64,000 nucleotides of DNA. Source: Pukyongia salina (GTDB lineage Bacteria > Bacteroidota > Bacteroidia > Flavobacteriales > Flavobacteriaceae). Shown piece after piece: positions 53,433 through 61,032 of the stretch. Each line of letters opens with the position of its first letter. Within the stretch, counting starts at the first letter, position 1. The notes beneath the pieces are model-generated. The model was given only the letters and a program-made list of their open reading frames with translations. It made no database searches and had not been told where the DNA came from. Made by a program: the position numbers and the translations under genes. Location of the stretch: NCBI RefSeq assembly GCF_002966125.1, contig NZ_CP027062.1, positions 1,178,001 to 1,242,000 on the forward strand, given 5' to 3'.

Positions 53433-56177
53433 TTATCTAATAACCAATTTCTTGGTTGTTGATTGTCCGTCAATTTCAATGGTAACAAAGTACAACCCGG
53501 TGCGATAGCTGGACACATCGAGTGTAGCTTCACTTGTACCATTAAGGGCTCTTTCATTCACTGTTTGAAGAGTTTGCCCAAGGCTATTTACAATAGTTAC
53601 TTCAAAATTACTGAAGTTGGTATCACTTAACGAGATAGTAACCTGATCTGAAGCAGGGTTTGGAGACATAACGATGTTTCCTAATACTATATCGTCTAAT
53701 CCAAGAGGATCGCAATCCAACAGACCGCTGGAATGAAGTCTGGCAACCGTACGAAGTGTTCTCCATCCTTCGGTTGTGTTTCTGGCTACAACTGCATACC
53801 AGAAATCTGTGTTCTCACCATCAACGATAGGAACAGTGATTTCGGTATCTGTAGTTGTTCCAACAATCTCCATGTACTCATCACCAAGCATATACAGATC
53901 GTATTCTTCTGCGTCTGGCAGTGCTATCCAACTAATAGTTGCAGTTGTTTCACAAACCTGGATGGCACTTACGCCACCCACTATACCGGCAATAGAGAAT
54001 ACATCGTCGCTGGTATCGGAGAATGCACCACTGGTAATTCTTACAAGAGCTTCTCCAGAAACGTCATTAGGAACACTCCACTCGAAGTTAGTTACTGTAG
54101 ACGCTGCATTACCAATAGTGTTCCATGTAGAACCATTATCCAGTGAATATTCCAATAGGAAATTACCGGTAGTATTCGTAGCATCCCAGTGAATGATATG
54201 AGTACCAACATTAAGAAGCGCTTCTCCACCATTTGGGTAGGTAAGCACAAGGTTATCTGTAATGATCTCGTACACTACGTAGTAGTCCTGAGGTCCAATA
54301 GGTACGTTGAAACCTGTAATATCGATGTCGTAGTCTCCGGCGGCAGGGTTATTAATTAGCACCTGTTCCATATTATTCAGGTGATCAGGACCAGTAGTTG
54401 CCGGAGTATCAAGATTCACGGGATTAGGCGTATGATCAAGTACCCATGGTAAATGAGTTCCTGAAGACGGATCTGTTACCACAAGGTCAAGGTCGTTTAC
54501 TAACGCAGGATCGGCTCCTGGCGTAGCGGCCGGGTCTGACCAGTATACCATAAATCTCACTTGAGTGGTATTTGCTGGTACGTTGATCGTGTGTGTATTA
54601 GTTAACCCTTGAGCAACCGTACTACTTAAGTATCTGTCATCCTGCAGTAATAGCGCAGCTCTATTGGCATTTACAAGTCCCCATCCAAATTTGAAATCGG
54701 GACCTACATTACCCATATCGTTTGCTGTATTCAACAATGCAGCTTTAATAAGCGCAGATTCTGGTAGAGCACCTGCGTTTTCTTCCATATAAACCTGGTA
54801 TAGCTGTGCAGATACACCGGCAATACCTGGAGCGGCTGCTGAAGTACCACCAAAAGTCTGGTAGGTGTTGTTTTGATTGGTTGAGATCTGTCCTTGACCG
54901 TGAGCAGAGATATCTGGCTTGATTCTTCCGTCATGAGCAGGACCGCGGCTACTTGAACTTACAAGTACTCCGTCTTCAAAAAGGTTGGCCGTAGCAATTA
55001 CGTTCTTTCCTTGTTTGTGACCTCCAGTGATATTACCCCACTGACTACCGGCTCCATATCCACAGTTAAGTCCGTTAGAATTTCCTGCAGAGAAAACATG
55101 TAATAAGGTAGGGATCGTGTTGGTTTGAGTATCCACAGTTTGAGTAATACTGGTATAACCTGCGTTACAACCATTACTGTAAGATGAATTGGTTACCTGA
55201 ACATCTCCATTGTTAATAAGCGTCACTGTGTTTGTGTCTAGGAAACTAGCAACGTATTGAACGACATAAAGATCGGATCCTGCGGCCATTCCCCGGTTGT
55301 TCGGATTTAAGTTACCAGCACCGGCAATAATTCCGGATACACCATCACCATGACTAGATCCATTGGCAATAGGATTAAGCGGGCCGTTATGGCGCCCCTG
55401 GAAATCGATGTGAGGTCCTACGGGGCCATCATCACGACAAAGAGTTCCTACACCCAATCCGGTAAAATTGTTTCCTCCGGGAGTTTGTGTATCAAGAAGA
55501 TTTGCTCTGTGGATTGTACGACCTTTTTCACTATCAGGAACTGAAGGCGCTACAATAACCTCAACCCATTTAACGTACGGTTGATTTGAAAGTGTCTCCA
55601 GGCAATCGTTAGGAATTACAAGATCGATATTATTTGATCCTGCATACTGTTGTTTTACTGAAATTTGCTGCGTTGCCAGGTCGGCAATCACAAACTGAGC
55701 GTCAACATAAGGATAATACTGTAAGGTAACTACGTAATTTTCGCCATCCGTAGCCCAGTTTCCAATATTTCCGTTCTTAAGATCTTGCGAAAGCTTAAAT
55801 CTGCCTTCCACCGGTACTATAGAACGAACCCCATTGTTCTGTAAGAATGAAATAGAGGTGTTTTCCGGAAAACGGAATAAGTAGGTGTGATGCGGAATAT
55901 AGCTGATCAAATCAAGCCCATTTGCAGCAAACAGGTCCTGAACACTTTGCGATGGCGTTTCATAGAATTGAACCCAACCGATGTAACCGTCGCGCAAGTG
56001 CGCAGACTCCGGAAATTGATTCCACTGAAAGGTATCAATGTTCTCCGGCATTTCGATTGTTTCATCCTGAAACGTGATCGTGTATGAATTTTGGGCAGAT
56101 GCTAATGCGAAGGCAAATATCATGACCAAAAAACTTACACTTTTTCGATTAATCGAGAAAAAGGTAAAGTTTTTCAT
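53433..56177 (-). CDS. Subtilisin-like (S8) protease with T9SS sorting domain
   Basis: This 914-residue secreted protease has a signal peptide (residues 1-29), an N-terminal propeptide-like region, then an S8 domain. Likely catalytic residues are the Asp in C-R-D-D-G (249-250), His276 in S-S-H-G-D-G, oxyanion Asn366 in S-A-G-N-S-N and Ser446 in G-G-T-S-A-A-A-P. After residue 540 come a beta domain, a Ser/Thr-rich Ig-like domain (~640-730), an FN3-like domain (~735-805) and a C-terminal T9SS type A sorting domain (~833-914, M-S-P-N-P-A-S-D ... T-T-K-K-L-V-I-R). The Asp motif differs from the usual D-T/S-G. Probably a cell-surface or released protease. Confidence 0.9.
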   Translation of the reverse strand: MKNFTFFSINRKSVSFLVMIFAFALASAQNSYTITFQDETIEMPENIDTFQWNQFPESAHLRDGYIGWVQFYETPSQSVQDLFAANGLDLISYIPHHTYLFRFPENTSISFLQNNGVRSIVPVEGRFKLSQDLKNGNIGNWATDGENYVVTLQYYPYVDAQFVIADLATQQISVKQQYAGSNNIDLVIPNDCLETLSNQPYVKWVEVIVAPSVPDSEKGRTIHRANLLDTQTPGGNNFTGLGVGTLCRDDGPVGPHIDFQGRHNGPLNPIANGSSHGDGVSGIIAGAGNLNPNNRGMAAGSDLYVVQYVASFLDTNTVTLINNGDVQVTNSSYSNGCNAGYTSITQTVDTQTNTIPTLLHVFSAGNSNGLNCGYGAGSQWGNITGGHKQGKNVIATANLFEDGVLVSSSSRGPAHDGRIKPDISAHGQGQISTNQNNTYQTFGGTSAAAPGIAGVSAQLYQVYMEENAGALPESALIKAALLNTANDMGNVGPDFKFGWGLVNANRAALLLQDDRYLSSTVAQGLTNTHTINVPANTTQVRFMVYWSDPAATPGADPALVNDLDLVVTDPSSGTHLPWVLDHTPNPVNLDTPATTGPDHLNNMEQVLINNPAAGDYDIDITGFNVPIGPQDYYVVYEIITDNLVLTYPNGGEALLNVGTHIIHWDATNTTGNFLLEYSLDNGSTWNTIGNAASTVTNFEWSVPNDVSGEALVRITSGAFSDTSDDVFSIAGIVGGVSAIQVCETTATISWIALPDAEEYDLYMLGDEYMEIVGTTTDTEITVPIVDGENTDFWYAVVARNTTEGWRTLRTVARLHSSGLLDCDPLGLDDIVLGNIVMSPNPASDQVTISLSDTNFSNFEVTIVNSLGQTLQTVNERALNGTSEATLDVSSYRTGLYFVTIEIDGQSTTKKLVIR

Positions 56178-56393
56178 AGTTGATTTTTTAGAAAAGTTAA
56201 AGTTAGAATTATAATATATGGTTCTTAAATGTGATTAAAAAAAACATAAGAATTTCAAATATATTCAAAAGTGATAAAATAACAATAGTTAAAACAGTTA
56301 AAAAATACGAATCTTGCAGAGCTAATACTCTACTAATCAACTGGATTTATAACGGGTATTGTCCCTATTATTGCCTTGAATTCGGCGGGTGGT
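56178..56393. other. AT-rich intergenic region
   Basis: This 216-base AT-rich gap separates the protease start from the end of the thioesterase gene. It should hold the protease promoter: on the minus strand TAACTTTA near 56200 is a one-mismatch -7 candidate. No supported ORF and no terminator hairpin for the thioesterase transcript were seen. Confidence 0.4.
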
Positions 56394-56903
56394 TTAATCG
56401 AAAAGTGCTTTGAGTTCGGTTGCTTCTTTTGGGGCCATTTTACCAGCGAGCACCAGGCTTAGTTGTTTTCTTCTCAATGCGGCATCGAATCGTTCTTTTT
56501 CAAGATCGGTTTCTGGAACCAGATCCGGAACCGGCACAGGATGGCCCATTTCATCCACAGCCACAAAGATGTAAATTCCTTCATTGGCCTTGGAGCGCAT
56601 GCCGCTTTCACGATCTTCTATCCATACATCCATATAAACCTCCATTGAACTTTTAAAGGCACGTGAGACTTTTGCTTCTACGGTTACCACACTACCCAAA
56701 GGGATCATTTTATTGAAAGCTACATGGTTAACCGAAGCCGTTACTACTATTCTACGGCTATGTCTGCGAGCTGCAATACTGGCTGCTCTATCCATACGCG
56801 CCAGTAATTCGCCACCAAACATGTTCCCGATGGGATTAGTTTCACTAGGCAGAACAAGATCTGTGATCGTGGTTTTAGAATCTTTGGGATTTTTCGCTAC
56901 CAT
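56394..56903 (-). CDS. Acyl-CoA thioesterase (hotdog fold, YciA/BACH-like)
   Basis: This 169-residue cytoplasmic enzyme is predicted to hydrolyse acyl-CoA. It has the family motif P-I-G-N-M-F-G-G-E-L-L-A-R-M-D, A-S-V-N-H-V-A-F-N and the beta strand S-S-M-E-V-Y-M-D-V-W. A single hotdog domain fits the bacterial YciA-type hexameric enzymes. A TACCTTTG promoter sits 14 bases upstream. Confidence 0.9.
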   Translation of the reverse strand: MVAKNPKDSKTTITDLVLPSETNPIGNMFGGELLARMDRAASIAARRHSRRIVVTASVNHVAFNKMIPLGSVVTVEAKVSRAFKSSMEVYMDVWIEDRESGMRSKANEGIYIFVAVDEMGHPVPVPDLVPETDLEKERFDAALRRKQLSLVLAGKMAPKEATELKALFD

Positions 56904-56917
56904 AAAACAAATTTTTG

Positions 56918-56925
56918 CAAAGGTA
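56918..56925 (-). promoter_or_regulatory. Putative thioesterase promoter, -7 element TACCTTTG
   Basis: On the minus strand TACCTTTG ends 14 bases before the start codon at 56903. No clear -33 TTTG was found. Confidence 0.5.
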
Positions 56926-56970
56926 CATTTGTTTTACGGAATTGGAAGTAGTACTATTAATATTGAACTC

Positions 56971-57915
56971 TTATTCTGAAAGGTCCTTTACTAATAGCCA
57001 GGCATCTTTATTCTCGGTGTTTTTGATCTTACGTAACTCACGAAGGGCCTCAACCCTTTCACTATGAGAACTGTAAATTACCTGGTGTAGTCCATATCTG
57101 TTAGCTCCAATTAACCTGGCCGAGAATCCCTTTGAGGCTAATTGCTGAAGTTTTTTATGCGCATTGGCTTCTACTCTAAATGCCCCTGCCACTATATGAT
57201 ATTTACCTTGCTGTTTTGGAACACTTATTTTCAGCATGGGTAATGGATCTGAAATAACAAAGGTGGCTTCCTGTATCTCGTTGGCGATCTGCGCCTTTGC
57301 TTTTTGTTCTTCAGCAAAATTGTGTTCCTGAACCTTGCCTTCATATAATTTCATACCTCCCAGACTTCCCAAAGCAATTGCCAGTAAGCCTATTGCCGCA
57401 TATTTCATATAGGGTGCAGCCGTGCGTTTTCCCGGAGTGAATAAAATAACCGGCTTTTCAACCTTTTCCTGAGCTGAGTTGCTCGTTTCCAATTGCCTCT
57501 GGATCTCGTGCGAAACAAAAGAACTTAAACCAAAAGAGGCCGTATTGAAATTTTCTGAAGCAGATGGCAGAAATTGTACAGACCCTTCTTTATTTAGCTG
57601 AAGGTCTCCAATGCCATGCAATGAGATCACTGTCCCTTCGTTAAGTTTTTTACTCATTCGACCCGTAAAATTTCGGATCCGCTGAAGGGCCGTTTCATAA
57701 CTACAACTATCGGCCCCTGCTATGTAATTAGCCAGTAAGCCGTCGTTGGTTTGCAATTGCCTGTTGAACGAAACCGATTTGGAGGGCGGATAAAACGTGT
57801 TCGACTTTTCATCAATCGAGGCAGAATTATAGTGGGTGAGAAACGCACCGAAGCCAGGAACGATAACGCATTCATATCGGTATAATAGGTCTTTTATATA
57901 AGTTTCCAATTGCAT
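56971..57915 (-). CDS. HU-CCDC81-like and SPOR domain membrane protein
   Basis: This 314-residue protein has an N-terminal HU/IHF-like domain (M-Q-L-E-T-Y-I-K-D-L-L-Y; V-P-G-F-G-A-F), a middle segment, one transmembrane helix (Y-A-A-I-G-L-L-A-I-A-L-G-S-L-G-G, ~175-195) and a C-terminal SPOR domain (Y-H-I-V-A-G-A-F-R, ~240-312) that should bind denuded septal peptidoglycan. I recall this HU-CCDC81/SPOR combination from Flavobacteriia. I chose ATG 57915 because a promoter (57921-57952) lies five bases upstream; the longer frame starts inside it. It is divergent from dprA. Confidence 0.83.
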   Translation of the reverse strand: MQLETYIKDLLYRYECVIVPGFGAFLTHYNSASIDEKSNTFYPPSKSVSFNRQLQTNDGLLANYIAGADSCSYETALQRIRNFTGRMSKKLNEGTVISLHGIGDLQLNKEGSVQFLPSASENFNTASFGLSSFVSHEIQRQLETSNSAQEKVEKPVILFTPGKRTAAPYMKYAAIGLLAIALGSLGGMKLYEGKVQEHNFAEEQKAKAQIANEIQEATFVISDPLPMLKISVPKQQGKYHIVAGAFRVEANAHKKLQQLASKGFSARLIGANRYGLHQVIYSSHSERVEALRELRKIKNTENKDAWLLVKDLSE

Positions 57916-57920
57916 TGAAA

Positions 57921-57952
57921 CAAACTTATAGGTTTTTTCAGTTGAATTCAAC
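57921..57952 (-). promoter_or_regulatory. Promoter of the HU/SPOR gene (-33 GTTG, -7 TAAGTTTG)
   Basis: On the minus strand GTTG (57952-57949) and TAAGTTTG (57928-57921) are 20 bases apart, a good Bacteroidota pair. The -7 ends five bases before ATG 57915, so the mRNA would be leaderless or nearly so. The -33 lies inside the 20-bp palindrome at 57937-57956. Confidence 0.65.
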
Positions 57953-57956
57953 TGAA
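57937..57956. promoter_or_regulatory. Perfect 20-bp palindrome, candidate operator
   Basis: TTCAGTTGAATTCAACTGAA reads the same on both strands over all 20 bases. It spans the -33 region of the HU/SPOR promoter and lies 35 bases upstream of the dprA -7 element. The position fits a dimeric repressor site controlling one or both divergent genes. The regulator is not in the window. Confidence 0.55.
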
Positions 57957-57990
57957 GTAGAACGATTTTATTAACAACTCAAAAAAGTAG

Positions 57991-57998
57991 TATTTTTG
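57991..57998 (+). promoter_or_regulatory. Putative dprA promoter, -7 element TATTTTTG
   Basis: TATTTTTG ends 26 bases before the dprA ATG, with TTTA (57966-57969) near the -33 position. It shares the 14-mer TATTTTTGAAGGCT with the purD promoter. Confidence 0.55.
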
Positions 57999-58024
57999 AA
58001 GGCTCCCCGATTATTACGACCTAC

Positions 58025-59131
58025 ATGCTTTCACAAAATGAACTGCGCTATCTGTTGGCCTTAAAGCAGGTACCATACCTAGGGGAAACTTCTGTAAAAA
58101 AATTAATCCAGACAGTAGGTTCGGCCGAAGGGATATTTCTGGAGAAAAAAGAGACATTAGAACTAATTCCCGGGATCGGAGCCTATAAACTAAGAGAATT
58201 CCATCCAAAGATCGCCTTAGATGAGGCGGATAATGAACTTCAATTCATTTCAGAAAAAAATATAAAATGCCTGTATTTTCAGGAGGAAGACTATCCCGCA
58301 CTTTTAAAACATTGTGTAGATGGCCCGGTCTTACTTTTTTTGGAGGGTGAACTAAACCTTAAGAACAAACATATTATTAGCGTAGTAGGTACCAGGATTG
58401 CCACCTCGCATGGTAAAGCTACCTGCGAGGCCATTATTTCGGAACTTGCTCCCCTTAATCCGGTGATCGTCTCCGGATTTGCGTACGGAATTGATATTGT
58501 AGCACATAATACGGCTGTAGCGCACGGCCTGCAAACCATTGCCTGCCTGGCACATGGACTCGATCAAATTTATCCAAAAGTGCATAAGAAATATGTGCCG
58601 GCAATACTGGAAAATGGTGGCTTATTAACCGAATTCTCCAGTAACGATCCCTTCGATCGTAAAAATTTCCTGAGACGAAACCGTATCATAGCCGGTATGA
58701 GTGAGGCAACCGTGGTAATAGAATCTGCTGCCAAAGGAGGGAGTCTGGTAACGGCAGATATCGCTAATTCATACAACCGGGAAGTGTTTGCCGTTCCGGG
58801 AAGGCCGGGAGACCTTCTTAGTGAAGGTTGTAATAACCTCATTAAAACTCAACAGGCACAACTTATAACCTCGGCCGCAGATCTGGTGTATAATATGGGG
58901 TGGAATTTAGATAACAGAGTGACTAAGCCAATTCAGACAGCATTATTTCCCACCTTATCGGAAGATGAGACGCTTGTCTTCAATTTCTTGAAAACTCGGG
59001 ATAAGGAACTTCTGGACAGCATAGCAATCTCATGCCAAATACCTACCCACAAGACGGCTACCGTTTTGCTTAACCTTGAATTGAAAGGGTTGGTACAGCC
59101 ACTTCCGGGAAAGCTATTCCAAAGGGTCTAG
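58025..59131 (+). CDS. dprA: DNA-processing protein DprA
   Basis: DprA loads RecA onto incoming single-stranded DNA during natural transformation. The 368-residue protein has an N-terminal SAM/HhH-like segment (I-P-G-I-G-A-Y), the Rossmann-like DprA fold with S-V-V-G-T-R, S-G-F-A-Y-G-I-D, R-R-N-R-I-I-A-G-M and K-G-G-S-L-V-T-A, and a C-terminal winged-helix region. It overlaps the end of trpS by four bases, tail to tail. Whether the host is competent cannot be seen here. Confidence 0.95.
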   Translation: MLSQNELRYLLALKQVPYLGETSVKKLIQTVGSAEGIFLEKKETLELIPGIGAYKLREFHPKIALDEADNELQFISEKNIKCLYFQEEDYPALLKHCVDGPVLLFLEGELNLKNKHIISVVGTRIATSHGKATCEAIISELAPLNPVIVSGFAYGIDIVAHNTAVAHGLQTIACLAHGLDQIYPKVHKKYVPAILENGGLLTEFSSNDPFDRKNFLRRNRIIAGMSEATVVIESAAKGGSLVTADIANSYNREVFAVPGRPGDLLSEGCNNLIKTQQAQLITSAADLVYNMGWNLDNRVTKPIQTALFPTLSEDETLVFNFLKTRDKELLDSIAISCQIPTHKTATVLLNLELKGLVQPLPGKLFQRV

Positions 59132-60096
59132 TATCCTAGTTTAGCTCGAACTCTATCCAAAACCTTATCTGCCACAACCGAAGCTTTTTTGGCGCCGGAC
59201 AGCAAGATGTTTTCAAGTTCGTCTTGGTGTGTCATATAGTGATTATAGGTTTCCCTGGGCTTGGCAAATCGCTCGAGAATAAGCTCGTAAAGGGCTTGTT
59301 TGGCATGACCATAGCCATAACCGCCTCCTTCGTAATTTGCTCGCATTTCTTTTATTTGTACTTCGGAAGCCATTAAACGATATAGCGCAAAAACATTACA
59401 AGTATCCGGATCTTTGGGTTCTTCCAGTGGTGTACTATCTGTCTCGATACTCATAATCTGCTTCCGAAGCTTTTTATCCGGAAGGAATATATTGATAATG
59501 TTGTTCTTGGATTTGCTCATTTTGCTGCCATCGGTACCGGGAACGAGTTTAGTCTCCTCCCTTACCTTTCCTTCGGGAAGAACGAAAACTTCTCCCATCC
59601 TGGTGTGGAGCCTGCTCGCTACATCGCGAGTAATTTCCATATGCTGCATCTGATCCTTTCCCACTGGGACGATCTGCGCATCGTACAACAATATATCGGC
59701 TGCCATAAGCATGGGGTAGGTAAACAATCCTGCATTAACATCTTCCAAACGATCTGCCTTGTCCTTAAAAGAATGTGCAAGGGTTAAGCGCTGATAGGGG
59801 AAGAAACAACTTAAATACCAGGACAACTCGGTCACTTGTGGGATATCACTTTGGCGGTAGAAAATAGTTTTATCTGTGTCCAGCCCAAAGGCAAGCCAAG
59901 CGGCAGCTGTGCTGTAGGTATTTTGCTTTAGTGTTTGCGGATCCTTGATCTGAGTGAGGGAATGCATATTGGCAATGAACAGAAAAGATTCGTTAGCGGG
60001 ATCGTTGGCCATTTCGATGGCTGGTAATATCGCTCCTAATATGTTCCCTAAATGAGGGGTTCCGGTACTTTGTATTCCTGTTAGAATTCTCGACAT
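59128..60096 (-). CDS. trpS: Tryptophanyl-tRNA synthetase
   Basis: This class I aminoacyl-tRNA synthetase charges tRNA-Trp. The 322-residue length is normal, with the HIGH-equivalent H-L-G-N (T-P-H-L-G-N) and K-M-S-K-S at the catalytic site. I chose ATG 60096 over ATG 60183 because family members begin M-S-R-I-L-T-G-I-Q and a promoter (60148-60155) lies between the two. It is divergent from plsC and convergent with dprA. Confidence 0.97.
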   Translation of the reverse strand: MSRILTGIQSTGTPHLGNILGAILPAIEMANDPANESFLFIANMHSLTQIKDPQTLKQNTYSTAAAWLAFGLDTDKTIFYRQSDIPQVTELSWYLSCFFPYQRLTLAHSFKDKADRLEDVNAGLFTYPMLMAADILLYDAQIVPVGKDQMQHMEITRDVASRLHTRMGEVFVLPEGKVREETKLVPGTDGSKMSKSKNNIINIFLPDKKLRKQIMSIETDSTPLEEPKDPDTCNVFALYRLMASEVQIKEMRANYEGGGYGYGHAKQALYELILERFAKPRETYNHYMTHQDELENILLSGAKKASVVADKVLDRVRAKLGY

Positions 60097-60147
60097 AATA
60101 TTTTGGCTACCAAAAGGGGAATGGACTGTATTAATTTGAAATTTCCG

Positions 60148-60155
60148 CAAAGTTA
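60148..60155 (-). promoter_or_regulatory. Putative trpS promoter, -7 element TAACTTTG
   Basis: On the minus strand TAACTTTG ends 51 bases before ATG 60096. It is back to back with the plsC promoter 34 bases away. The -33 match is poor. Confidence 0.5.
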
Positions 60156-60188
60156 AATTATTTGAGGTATTTGAATCACTCAAATCAC

Positions 60189-60196
60189 TATTTTTG
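60189..60196 (+). promoter_or_regulatory. Putative plsC promoter, -7 element TATTTTTG
   Basis: TATTTTTG ends seven bases before ATG 60204, so the transcript would have a very short leader. TTTG (60170-60173) lies upstream at slightly short spacing. It supports the ATG 60204 start over an upstream start at 60162. Confidence 0.55.
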
Positions 60197-60203
60197 GTCT
60201 TTC

Positions 60204-60950
60204 ATGAGATTCTTCACAAATATTTTTCTTCTATTATACCGCATCTGGTTTTATATCCTGGTAGCCGTACCCATCCTAATACTATTTCCAGTTTTAATAG
60301 TGAGTATTGCATACGAGCGGTGGTACCCGTTTTTTTTCAGGCTGGCGCGAATATGGGCAAAATTTATACTAGTGGGCATGGGGCTGTATCCTGTTGTGAA
60401 GAGGGATTTCAGAATAAAAAAAGGACATAGTTATATGCTTGTTGCTAACCACACGTCCATGACAGATATTATGCTCATGCTCTATCTTTCCAAAAATCCG
60501 TTTGTCTTTGTAGGGAAAAAGGAGCTGGCCAAGATCCCATTGTTCGGATTCTTTTACAAGCGTACCTGCATTCTGGTGGACAGGGGGAGTGCCAAAAGCA
60601 GGCATGATGTATTTATCCGGGCTCAGAAGAAACTCAATCAGGGTTTAAGTGTTTGCATCTTTCCAGAGGGAGGTGTGCCCGATGACAAAAATATTCTCCT
60701 CGACGAATTCAAGGACGGGGCCTTCAGGTTGGCCATAGAACATAAAATTCCAGTTATACCTATCACCCTGCACGATAATAAAAAACGGTTTTCGTACGAT
60801 ATCTTTTCAGAAGGAGGCCCAGGCAAATTGCGCGTTAGGATACACCAGGAAATTCCCACCGGTATACTGGACCTTGAAGACAAGCGAATGCTAAAACTAC
60901 AGGTTAGAGAAATCATACTCAAGGAACTTCAGCATCCATCCATTCCATAA
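60204..60950 (+). CDS. plsC: 1-acyl-sn-glycerol-3-phosphate acyltransferase (PlsC-like)
   Basis: This inner-membrane enzyme acylates lysophosphatidate to phosphatidate in phospholipid synthesis. The 248-residue protein has an N-terminal hydrophobic helix, the catalytic N-H-T-S-M-T-D (HxxxxD) and F-P-E-G-G motifs, and a basic C-terminus. I chose ATG 60204 because the promoter and the trpS divergence leave no room for the longer start. Acceptor specificity is not determined, so a related lysophospholipid acyltransferase is possible. Confidence 0.9.
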   Translation: MRFFTNIFLLLYRIWFYILVAVPILILFPVLIVSIAYERWYPFFFRLARIWAKFILVGMGLYPVVKRDFRIKKGHSYMLVANHTSMTDIMLMLYLSKNPFVFVGKKELAKIPLFGFFYKRTCILVDRGSAKSRHDVFIRAQKKLNQGLSVCIFPEGGVPDDKNILLDEFKDGAFRLAIEHKIPVIPITLHDNKKRFSYDIFSEGGPGKLRVRIHQEIPTGILDLEDKRMLKLQVREIILKELQHPSIP

Positions 60951-60982
60951 AAAAACCGTTCTATGGCGAAAGAACGGTTTTT
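60951..60982. terminator. Intrinsic terminator after plsC
   Basis: AAAAACCGTTCT (60951-60962) pairs with AGAACGGTTTTT (60971-60982) around an eight-base loop. With A-runs and T-runs on both sides it can work in both directions for plsC and the convergent barrel gene. Confidence 0.9.
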
Positions 60983-61032
60983 CTAATCATTGTCTGTTTG
61001 GTAACCCAAACCTAACCAACTAAAAAACTAAC

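Noticed and set aside
53733-54192. Two plus-strand frames of about 138 codons
   Set aside because: They are antisense to the subtilase beta domains; no independent start signal or domain.
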